Positions 54,539 to 64,000 of a DNA stretch of 64,000 nt are shown here, one piece after another (within the stretch, counting starts at the first letter, position 1; each line of letters starts with the position of its first letter). The position numbers were made by a program, and so were the translations under genes. The notes below the pieces were generated by a model. That model saw nothing but the letters and a program-made list of their open reading frames with translations, was not told where the DNA came from and searched no databases. The DNA lies in assembly GCA_030278955.1 (NCBI GenBank), contig JAOANR010000015.1, forward strand, positions 36,798,487 through 36,862,486, in the 5' to 3' direction. This DNA comes from Hygrophila difformis (lineage: Eukaryota > Streptophyta > Magnoliopsida > Lamiales > Acanthaceae).

Positions 54539-57506
54539 GAGTGGTATCAGAGCGGTTTGCTCTATTATGTGTTTAAAGCTTGATAAAAACATGTGGTGAG
54601 GTGTGCGGGGATTGAATGCAAGATAGGTTTTGCATTGTCATATGCTAGTTAGATTTATTTTACGCTATTATTTTTGTCAACTATACTGTGCACCTTGTGG
54701 ATTCAAGCCATGGTTTGCAAGATAACCATGGGTAGATAACAAGGATATCTTAAGGGGATCTATGTTTTAATTCAACTAGCAACTTATTTAGAAGTTGCTG
54801 AATAATTATTGTTATTAATATTATTAATTGTTTGGGATTTCTGCTAACTTATGGTGTTGTGATAATGCATGAGATCTGTCTTTAAGGTAAATTGCAGGTA
54901 TTGAATGTTTAGACCACTTGATTAAGGAGGATCGTCTGGAGACACCCAAGTCGTTAAGCATTGGGTAATCATCAACAACAAGGTCTCCTGTGGGGCCTGT
55001 AACTAAATTGGAGCTGATCGGCACCTGCAAATCCATGCTATACAGATGCGTGATGATGATCCATTGTCAGCAGATGATCAGAACATCAGGAGAATAATAT
55101 ATCAGACATCTTTAATTTTTAAAGATATAAAGGGTAACTCATTTGACTGTATTGATCGACGGATTTATGATGACATTCAATTGGAGACGTCGAATGGAGT
55201 ATACCTAAGAGATTAATTGGAGGCGTTTATGCAAGTGAATGCCCTAATGTGCGATGCTCGTATGCTAATATAGGTATTCCTGTTATTGATTATGTTCCAT
55301 CTATAAATTCTTCTTTTCATTTTCTTTATTATGAGAAAATGAATTCCTCTATTATTTTCCTTGCCTCTTTTGTTGATTCTACTGTGTACGTTTTGGTACC
55401 AGTTCTTTTCTTCGAGTTAAACTTTTCTGTTAGTATCTTGTAATGTCAATCACTCTTGAGGCCATCCGAATGGTCCTCATTGATACTTTATCAGCAATGA
55501 TATTTTTCTATCGCTTCGATATTTTAATAGTTCGAATTAACTGTCATCTACAGTGGTATATTATCTATGTATTATTTAAAATTTTTCAAACTCTTCTACA
55601 GTTCCCCAAAATTTTATGCTATATTCTCACTGACTTCCTTACATTTTGGGGAAGTTTCTGTAGTACCTGTTTGAGCGTGAGGTAGCTCTCTCCTTTCATT
55701 TAATTATTCCTCATTTTATATTCTGAACTACTATTGTATCCGGAGTAGAGTAGTTTCTTACTGGGCATTTTGTTAGTACGTCCTATTCTCTACTGATTTA
55801 TTATCTCTATAATGAATTGGAGTCTCTATCAATCAGTCAGTAGGATTCCTTCTGCCAATCCGAGTCAACTCGTTATCGGTTCACTTATTTGATTATATTT
55901 GTTCCGTTATAGAATGATGCCCATCTTAGTATTCTTGTTCCCGCGATATATTTTCATATCATTTCGAAAATCATTATACTTGGTATCTACTTGGCACCCT
56001 TCCAGTAATTTTAATTCTTTTACCATTCCGATTCTTTTTCACTAAAAATCGGACTTCTGTCCACTTCGTGAATTCCTTTTGACTGAATCAGCATCATTCC
56101 ACACTATGTCTATTTATCTTCTTTTTCTACTATACGGTGACGTGTAGACTTTTAACTTCTAGTAGGGAAAATGATAAGGCTTATGCAAGTCCTTCTATTT
56201 CCTACTATCTCCCCTTCAAGTATAATACTTGAGGGTAATCAGGTGTGATTAATGCACCGTGATAATCAGCTTCTAGTTGCATTGCCTTCAACTCGTTATT
56301 TGGAGCACTCTTTACTGGTGTAAGCATCTTGTTGTAAAACAAAGCGCTCTACCTATCTGTATTCATTGTGTTATGCAAACAATGATTTTAGTTGTTTGAA
56401 TTTCTTTCCCTCTGTATCGGAAGATTGTGGCTCCCGATATAATTCGGAATTTACCATATTCTTGGAAATTCAATTTCACCTTCTACTTTGTCTTGGAGAT
56501 TGTTTGTTTCTTTTTGTGGTGCAGACTTATCCCAGGGCGAGGAATCCTAGTGAACTGTTGAAATAACACTGCACCTTGTGCAATTTCTATAAGGGGGTAT
56601 GAAGCAAAACATCCTACAGTACGAACTTGGGAGCGACTAATTCAAAAATGTAAATGGACTATTCGGAGCAGAACTCAGTCCTAACACAATCCAAATAGAT
56701 TCTCAAGGAATAATTAACTGTTTTAACAGTTTGTGTAAGATATCCTCAGAATGAGATGAAATTCGGGTATTCCATCAGGACTAGGGCTTCTAGCCATAAA
56801 TTGAGATGACTCCCGGGATAAAATTTACAAAAGTTTGGATCAATAAGCATGGAAATTAAGCGGATTGTATTAAATTTCCAATGCTCCAATGAGAAAGTGC
56901 AAGACTGACAATAGAATTGTGAGACGAGATGCAACGAAACACAGAGTTTACGGCCAAATTGCTGATTGCTCTCCAGGACATGAAGTAAAAGTGTGAGAAG
57001 GAACCACGACAGGAGCTTGAGACTCGCGAGTTTCCAACGTATAGTGAACTCATTTAAAGGGAGACAAATCTAATTGATCCGTCGAATGTCAATGGAGATG
57101 TAGAGAAAAAGGCTACTGCTTGATATGAAACGCCGGATTTAATCTGGATTTTAATGACTAAATATGAGTTTGTAAGTTTGTTCCAGTGTAAGTGGGAGGA
57201 ACACCTGAAGATGTTTAAGTTTCTCTTGCAATAGTCAACAACGTTCGAGTGTCAGGTTGACAAGGGTCGAGAATATGAATCATACTAAAGACGAGTAATC
57301 AATCAAGGATGAAGTACTTATTATAAGACTCTCTAAATGGAGAAAGAACTATGGTGTCAACCTGTGACAAGGACACGACGTCAGGGACTAATAGAAGCGT
57401 GTGTTTAGATGTTCAAAGTTGGAGCTCACCCACAATTCAGTGAAGATGACATATTGATCCATATCCTTATCTCATTCGAGGACGAATGATCCTAACGGGG
57501 AGGGAT
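54539..57506 (+). other. Interior of the plus-strand element, no coding region recognised
   Basis: Primer-binding site at 54542-54553. The remainder has only short frames. The segment 55,250-56,560 is rich in TTCTTT/TTCC words and looks different in composition from its surroundings, possibly captured host DNA. GAGGACGAATGATCC and the polypurine tract precede the 3' LTR. Confidence 0.7.
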
Positions 57507-60231
57507 TGTAACATCCCGGATAATTATTTGATAATTAATTTAATTTAATTATGATTTATTAATTAAGTGGGCTAGATTGGGATTTAATGAGTGTTAATAA
57601 ATTTTGTAGCAAGCCCAAGTGAATAATCATGAAGCCAAAACCAAGCCCAATTTTACCAAAGCCCATGACCCATTTCCTAATAAAAGTCTGATCGGGTCTC
57701 ATTCACTCTCCCATTTCCTCCCTTTAACAAATGAAATTGGAAGAATGAAGAAGAGAGAGAGATGCCGATTGTGAGCAGGGAGAGACCGACGGTGATGGAG
57801 CTTGAGGAAGAGGAGAATTCGACACATGCAGGTATGGATTTTGCTTCGCCTCAGTCATTTCTCCATTTTCCCCCTCTTTTTCCGTTTCTTCTTGCCCTTT
57901 CTCTGTCCGGTTTCGAAGCTGCCGGAGCAGCCATGCCGCCGTCGCGGCGGCGAACGGAGGAACGGGAGGGGCCGGAGCCCGTGCCACAGCAGGAGACACC
58001 ACAGCGCGGTGGCGCGCTGTGGTGAGGACTGTGCGACGTACAGTCGTGCGCCGCTGTGGCGGCGATGCTGCTGGCCGCCGGCGCTGGAGGCGCGGCGGCG
58101 ACGGCGGAGGTATGGTGGTGAGGTGGGTGATGTCCGGTGGTGGTGTTGACTTGGCGGCAACAGTGGTGGTGTTTGGTGTTGTCTAATTCGTCGTTGTTGT
58201 TTGTGTATTTGGTTCATTATCAATGTTGTTGTTGATGTATGTGGATTTAATTCATATAGAGTATTGGCATGTTAAATTGTAGTATTGGAAGAATGTTAAT
58301 GTAGAATTCTTGCATATTGAAGATCGGTTGACATTGAGTTAAAAGTTAAATGGTTAACTTGGGTAATTAATTTGGATGGTTATAATTTGGAATTTGAAGT
58401 TGTGTTAATGTTTATGTTGTAATTTATGTGACTAAATTCTAGTATTGGAGTGCAATGAGCTTTTGAATAGAAAAGAAAAGAACTTGGTAGATTGGTTGTT
58501 GGGGATTTAATTTGAAGATGCGAATAATGTTGTGTAGTTTGAACTATTGATTAAAATGGAGTTTATTTGTACTTGTCGAAATTAGTTACTGAATTCAATT
58601 AATTTTTGGAATATTTGAGCATTGAATTAATTGGAATTGGAGTTGGTATTGATTTATTAATATGAGTTGTTCATTGTTTAAACTAGAGATTTTGGGTTAT
58701 GTTAAATTGGATGCATTATTGGTCTTGTTTGAATGACTTTTATTATTGAAACTTGTTATATTGTATAGGAAATAATTGGATGCCGAAATAAAGAAATTGG
58801 AGGATTGAAGGCGTGCAATGGGAACGTGGAAGATGGTTCATTAAGGCAAGGAGTAATTAGTAATCTATAGATTAGGGAGTTAGACGAGATGCCTAATGAT
58901 TATTAAATTTATAATTGAACTAAGTCATGGCATGTTAACATAGACGATTAGGATGTGAACCTAATTAGGTTATACTTTGGATTTAGGGACGTCTATGGCT
59001 AGACTGGCTCCCTAGGGATCTATTACTTGCTAGGTTAGAGCTAGTAGAGTTTATAATGGATGTAGAAGTGGTATATGAAACGTTATGTATTTATGATAGG
59101 GGAACTTAGACGACTAGGGGTTTCTATGACTATCATGTTACTTGATTATAGGAATGATGGCTTGTATCTTCTTATACTTGTGATTATTAATAAATAAGAA
59201 TGTGAGGTATACATGTTGCCTGTGCTGATTATTATGTTATGTGAGAATTATGTTACAGATAAGGATTGGACTAGAATCTTTTTGAGTAAGGTATCAAAGG
59301 TGAAATTGAGATATTATGTTCTTATTGGTATTGTGCCTTTGGGTGTGAGGTGTTATACCTCGGTGATACTTGTGTTATGCTACGGCATGTTTGACATATG
59401 GGGAGTGAACCCTGTGCCATGACCGGCAATTGGGGAGTGAACCCTTTGCCATGACCCGCTAGACGCTGCTCTGGTCAGTGACGACTATCCGGCTCCCTCA
59501 CCTATGTTATTGGCCCTGCGTAGGCTATTCGTCCGAGGCGGGGGCGACGTTGACGGGCAGTTCATTGTGATGGGAGAGGGTGGTGTCCTCTCGCCAATGA
59601 TGACTGTCGACCATGGTTATTAGGAAACGCGTTAGACATGATTATCTGCTGCATTTAGGATAGATAGACACGTAGGTCATATCATTCATCTCATCATTCA
59701 TCATACATAATGATTGCAATGCATTTTATGGTTGAAGCACCGGTATGGGACGGTGTGATGTTTAAATACTGTATTTAATTTATGTTATAAATATATTCGA
59801 ATTTATAATTATGTCATTTAATTCTCGTACTGTCTAATCTACTTATTACTGTTATTTCCTTGCTCAGTACTTTTGTACTGACCCTTGCTGTTGATGTTGT
59901 TTTATAGATTCTCCATGGATGGCGCATATCATGAGGATGGGGTTCGGGCTGAGCGAACTAGTATAGATTACTATTGTTTTAATTGTTTTGTTGTGCACAA
60001 TCTGGGTTTATTTATGTTGGTGTTATTAGGCTTTTGCCTTGTTAGTAAATGTTTCAGGGCTTGTAGCCCGGATATGTTTTTGTTATTCCTGGGATCATTT
60101 TACTGTATATGTTGTTATTACGTTATTGCCTCGCTTCGTATTAGCTGTCTAAGCTGAGTGATCAACAGTTTAGTACAGTTTAATACGGCGGTGACGTCAC
60201 GAAAATGGTTTTAAATTTTCGGGGCGTTACA
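57507..60231 (+). repeat. 3' LTR of the plus-strand element
   Basis: 2,725 bp and nearly identical to the 5' LTR. One clear difference is an extra 9 bp in a CGGCGG run near 58,100. Hairpin TCAGTAC/GTACTGA at 59864-59881. Confidence 0.95.
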
Positions 60232-60236
60232 ATTTT

Positions 60237-60502
60237 ACCCATTTAATTTAATTTTATGTTTTATTTAATTAATGAATTATTCTATTTATTTATTTATTTA
60301 ATTTATATCAATTTTTATATTAATCTTTAAGTTATTAATTTACACATATATATATATAAATACTATATATATTTAACAAATTGCATATGATAACATGAAA
60401 AGTTGTGTATCCGGATGGCACGCGCGCGGGTGAGAAATTGTAATACCCATGAAATCAGTAAGGCAACTTCAAGGACGAAGTTGATTCTTAAGGAGGGTAG
60501 AC
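60237..60502 (+). other. AT-rich CACTA remnant and truncated retrotransposon end
   Basis: AT-rich sequence to about 60,410, then GGCACGCGCGCGGGTG. TGTAATACCCATGAAATC at 60440 resembles the LTR start at 60503. Between them lie TTCAAGGACGAAGTTGATTC and the polypurine tract AAGGAGGGTAGAC, the end of an LTR element interior. Confidence 0.6.
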
Positions 60503-60598
60503 TGTAATACCCGTGAAATCAGTCACCCCTAAATAAATAAATAAACACATAAATAAATAAATAAATAAATAAAATAAAAATAAAAATAATATAATTAA

Positions 60599-60635
<37 letters not shown>

Positions 60636-61868
60636 GTAGTAGTAATAATAATAACCACAATAAAATAATATGTATATGGTAATCAAAACAAGATTTAGCC
60701 TATCTTTAGATATTGGCAAGATTTAGCATATCTTTAGATATTGGCAAGATTTAGCCCATCTTTAGTATATTGTTATAACCTTCAATGATAAAAAAATATT
60801 TGAAAATCAAATCTTGGATCCTAAGTCTCTAAATAAGCGCCCTTTACTTCCTTTTAAATTTAATCTTTTTCATCTTCCTAATTTGCTATTCATAACAATT
60901 CTACATTCACAAAAAAAAAAAAAGAGAAAGCGAAGAAGAAAAAAAAAATACATCTTCCTCCACCTTTAAAATTCAAAGAAAACCCTAGATCTAGATCTTT
61001 GGAGGCAAGAAGTTGAGAAGGAGGACGTTTCCCAGGCGAGTTCAAGAGTTCCCGGGCATAGGAGGACTGTGGAAAGGAGAAAGAAGGATCTCGGGAGACA
61101 AACGGTGAACGCAGAGGCCGTTGTCATCCAAATCGACGAGCCGGAACGTCCATAGATCGGTAAGTTAACCTTACATGGTTTTGGGAGATTTTAAAACATT
61201 CGAAACCCAAAAGATTTGACAAGAATCATAAATCTGTCCACTTTTGTTTTCCTACCGACGCAACAGAATTTTTGAATTTTTCCGACCTTTAAAACGAACT
61301 CAAACAGAAAAACTTAAAACACGAAAAACGTTCCTAAGACTTAGACCTAGCTACTGTAAAAATTTGAGAATTTTTGGAGTTGATTTGTTATGTGAAAACC
61401 CGTTGAAACCGAACTGTTTGATTCTAGATCTTGAAATCTTGGACAGAACTTAGGAATGATCTTGATCACGTTTTTGACATAGGATCTAGGCTGTTTTAGA
61501 TCTTTGGCCGAACATGAAAGTTGTAGATAAATGTCTTAAGATGATCCCTGTCAAATTTCATTAAATTTGGAGTTGAATTGCTATGGTAGAATTCGAAATC
61601 TTTAAACTGTGATGCATTAAACTCGGACAGATTTGTTCTTATGCGAAAATTGGCGATTTTGACCTACTTAGGTATCTCGGATTGAAAAAGTTAAAACACG
61701 AAAGTTGTAGATCTTGATGTTTCCGAGTCAAATATGAAATTTTGGAATTTTTGGAATTAAATATGATTTTAGACGAATTTTAGAGTAAACTGTGATTTAC
61801 CGAAACGAAATTTTAAAATCTTGTTGAAACATGGAATTAACCTTTAGGGTTGAGATGAGTTGAGATAT
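60503..61868 (+). repeat. 3' LTR (5' part), interrupted by another LTR element
   Basis: It begins TGTAATACCCGTG directly after a polypurine tract. It includes AAAT/AAT microsatellites (60,535-60,655), a leader-like A-rich and GAGGA zone, and a strong donor-like GTAAGTTAACC at 61160. The same GTAAGTTAACCTTAC word occurs in the minus-strand element, so the families are related. The LTR is broken at 61868 by the next element. Confidence 0.8.
60606..60655. repeat. (AAT)n microsatellite
   Basis: About 15 AAT/TAG units inside the LTR. Confidence 0.9.
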
Positions 61869-62731
61869 TGTAACACCCCGATTTAATTAACACATGATTA
61901 ATTTAATTAATTGTGGTTAATTAACAAAGAATCTATTATATGGATATTTTGTAGGTATGATTTTAATGAAGTGGGAGGATAAGTGGGTTCAAACATACAA
62001 GAGAATAAGAGTCAAGTGCTCAAATGGGTGCAATGTGGTCAAGACAAGTGGTGCAACCCGACCCACACCTTATGACCCGACCCGGACCCAATTAGGATGT
62101 TAAAAATCGGGTGTTTGGGGTGGGAGTCTCATTTCTCACCAAAACCCAACCCTCATTCCCGTCACCTTCACTTCCCATAGCTAGGGTTCTTTCAATTCTT
62201 GAGAAATTGAAGGTTTGAAGGTGGAATCGAAGAGGGAACTTGACCTATAACCGTAGGTAGGAAGTTTTCTTCACCTATTCCTTGTTTTCTTGGCTTGAGG
62301 ATGGATTTATGGGGGCTGTTTTGGTAGTGACGAAAATTGGGGGTTTTTCTTCAAATCTTGTAGTTGAGCTTGGAGGATGCTTGGTCTTACTTGGAATTGA
62401 GTGATAGACTTGGAGTTGAACTCAAGGTAACTAATACCTAGCTCAAATTCTGATTTTAGGTTTGTTTTATGGTGCATGTTGGATTTATTGTTGGAAGATG
62501 ATGCTTTGGTTGAGTGTTTATGTTTTGGAAGGATTGTTGATGAATTGGAGTTTGATTTCTTGTAATGTAGCTTGCCTTGGTGTTTGGAGAAGCTTGGAAA
62601 CCGAGATTGAAGACTTTGGGGCATCAAAATCCAAGGCAAGAGTAGGACATAGCTTAATGTGGGGGAAAAATGGGTGAAAGATGGAAGAGAACGCAGAAAC
62701 AGCGTTTGCTGTTCTGTTGTGTTCAGTTTTA

Positions 62732-62866
62732 GGCGCCGCACAGCCTTGGCGGCGCCCAAAAACAGTCCGGAGCGCCAATTCGGCGCCCCAGACCTCCAGG
62801 TTTCCAGTTCAGGCGCCACAATGCCTGTGTGGCGCCTGAAACCCCCTTTGAGCGCCACCCTGGCGC
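62732..62866 (+). repeat. Four GGCGCC-rich hairpins in the LTR
   Basis: Stems: GGCGCCGC/GCGGCGCC (62732-62756), GCGCC/GGCGC (62772-62786), AGGCGCCACA/TGTGGCGCCT (62811-62837) and GCGCCA/TGGCGC (62852-62866). They are very GC-rich against an AT-rich background, with unrelated loops. Confidence 0.85.
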
Positions 62867-63334
62867 CTCCTGTGCACCCCAAAAACTCACAAACTTGAAT
62901 CGGCTCTAACTTACTCGTTTCTAATCCGATTTTCGCAAATCATATATGAATTTGACCCTACTCGGAACAAGGATTTCAAATATGCAATCAGAATTAGGAT
63001 ATAATGACTCCTTCAAAAATTTAATATAGGAATTTATAACCCGAGGGTGTCCCCTGCGTGCCGATTCACTGTTTTCTTCCATTTTTCATTCCCTTTCATA
63101 TTTTATCGTTTCTTACTCGTTTCTAGGCTTCGAGAAATGTTTTAAAATGGTCTAATTGTTGGTACTTGATTCATAGCTATTGGTATTGGATTGTGGAATC
63201 TACCATGCCTTCGAAATTAAGGAGATTCGAGTGACCTTGTACTTAGCTCTTGTAATAGAGTTGCGAGCCGATATGTGGGGTTTGGCTAACCCAGAATCTA
63301 AATCCTAGTCTTGGGACTTGGAAATTATCTTAGT

Positions 63335-63616
63335 ATGCTTTCGAATCTGGGGATTGGGCATGTGAATTATGATTATGGGATTTATAAAATTTATGCTTCC
63401 GAGTCATGAGATTGGGCATGCGTTTGACATTATTATGATTGGTGACTTTATGCTTTCGAGGATACAAATCTCATGTTTATGCTTTCGAGTTGTTAAACTG
63501 GGCATACATGAATATTTGATTATCTTGGGCATATATATATTGTGTTGATTATGTGTTATGCTTTCGAGAACTTAGTTCTGGGCATGTAAGCTTTCGAGAG
63601 CGAGATGCTCTGGGCT
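63335..63616 (+). repeat. Six stem-loop repeats with conserved TTTCG/GG internal loop
   Basis: Units at 63335-63361, 63393-63419, 63450-63474, 63479-63505, 63558-63585 and 63589-63616. The common plan is an outer stem ATGC/GCAT (AGC/GCT in the last unit), TTTCG on one side and GG on the other, and an inner stem with changing sequence (AATC/GATT, AGTC/GATT, AGTT/AACT, AGAAC/GTTCT, AGAGC/GCTCT). Unit 3 is degenerate and lacks the GGGCAT side. Confidence 0.85.
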
Positions 63617-64000
63617 CTACCCGCTGTCTGTGGTTCGATCCTTGGGGATGCCACTCCGTAAGTCCACTTACCCTTTTATGCATGTAGTGTCCGCGGCGGG
63701 GGCACTGTAGGCATCTCTTTCGACCATTAAGGAGAGGTGGATCCTTAATGGGAAAGAATGCCGGCCATGGTATTAGGATGCGCGCTAGACATACTTATGT
63801 GCTGCATTTAGGGTAGATAGACACTTTAGGTCATACCATTCATCTCATCATCCATCATTCATCTTATTATTGTTTTGCAGTGTATGACGTGGTTGAAGCA
63901 CCGGTATGGGACGGTGTGATGTTTTAATTATTTAATTATATAATTATATAAACTGTCATTTAACTGTATTAATCTCGTTCCCCGTTTGCCCAGCTGTTCC

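Larger units (their letters stand above)
51823..60231 (+). mobile_element. Non-autonomous LTR retrotransposon (8.4 kb, non-coding interior)
   Basis: LTRs at 51823-54538 and 57507-60231 start TGTAACATCCCGG and end GGGGCGTTACA. The exact 5-bp duplication ATTTT lies at 51818-51822 and 60232-60236. The primer-binding site is TGGTATCAGAGC at 54542-54553 and the polypurine tract ACGGGGAGGGAT precedes 57507. The 2,968-bp interior has no gag or pol that I can recognise. The LTRs differ at few positions, so the insertion is recent. Confidence 0.95.
61869..64000 (+). repeat. LTR of a further retrotransposon, running off the window
   Basis: It starts TGTAACACCCCGATTTAATT after GATAT (possible target duplication, other side not visible). 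At least 2.1 kb long. Landmarks: a series of GGCGCC hairpins (62732-62866), a donor-like AAGGTAACT at about 62,425, six stem-loop repeats (63335-63616), GTCCGCGGCGGGGGC at about 63,690, and GCACCGGTATGGGACGGTGT at about 63,897, shared with the 51,823 family. The 191-codon minus-strand frame at 62,307-62,882 is antisense to the LTR and not a gene. Confidence 0.85.

Noticed and set aside
62307..62882. 191-codon open frame on the minus strand
   Set aside because: Antisense to an LTR, low-complexity Ser/Lys/His composition, and it runs through the GGCGCC hairpins. No domain.

Overview
The window is nuclear DNA of a flowering plant, almost certainly a eudicot. It is AT-rich and intron-bearing, with LOB-domain and 3-ketoacyl-CoA synthase genes, plant-type LTR retrotransposons primed by initiator tRNA-Met (TGGTATCAGAGC), and Stowaway, hAT, CACTA, Mutator-like and PIF/Harbinger elements. 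I cannot name the species from sequence alone. Only two complete protein-coding genes are convincing: an LBD1/LBD11-type transcription factor (6719-8098, minus strand, two exons) and a KCS12-type fatty-acid elongase condensing enzyme (37717-39135, minus strand, one exon). They are about 30 kb apart, and nothing suggests they act together.

Layout. 168-3183: five tandem copies of a ~680-bp gene-like unit with small exons and ~68-nt introns; three copies have an in-frame stop. 3.2-6.7 kb: intergenic, with tRNA-derived SINEs. 6.7-8.1 kb: LBD gene. 8.2-25.5 kb: dense small repeats, including a 712-bp hAT MITE, a 1.22-kb Mutator-like foldback, two SINE families, Stowaway-type MITEs, a LINE fragment and a CACTA element. 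25,520-34,330: a Gypsy-type retrotransposon (2.5-kb LTRs, TSD CACTT) inserted in a 5'-truncated LINE; it keeps gag and protease but has lost RT, RNase H and integrase. 36.8-37.5 kb: PIF/Harbinger MITE just 3' of the KCS gene. 39.7-42.4 kb: MITEs and a LINE tail with a 17-bp TSD. 42,734-49,198 (minus): an LTR element with only 952 bp of non-coding interior (TSD TATTA). 49.2-50.6 kb: degenerate retroelement-like coding sequence. 50,949-51,822: left end of a CACTA element. 51,823-60,231 (plus): a non-coding LTR element (TSD ATTTT). 60,503-61,868: part of another LTR. 61,869 to the window end: a further LTR inserted in it.

The most unusual signal is inside the long LTRs. Different LTR families carry tandem arrays of short hairpins at a similar depth (about 1.4-2.1 kb into the LTR), with paired base changes that keep the stems. 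In one family the units resemble tRNA T-arms (GGTTCGATTCC core, nine per LTR); in another, six units share the internal-loop strands TTTCG and GG with changing stems. Three families then have a TCAG...CTGA hairpin containing a CTGAY branch-point-like motif and a pyrimidine tract ending in AG. With upstream GTAAGT sites this suggests an intron of about 1.5 kb within the LTR. This is inferred by reading; no folding or alignment program was run.
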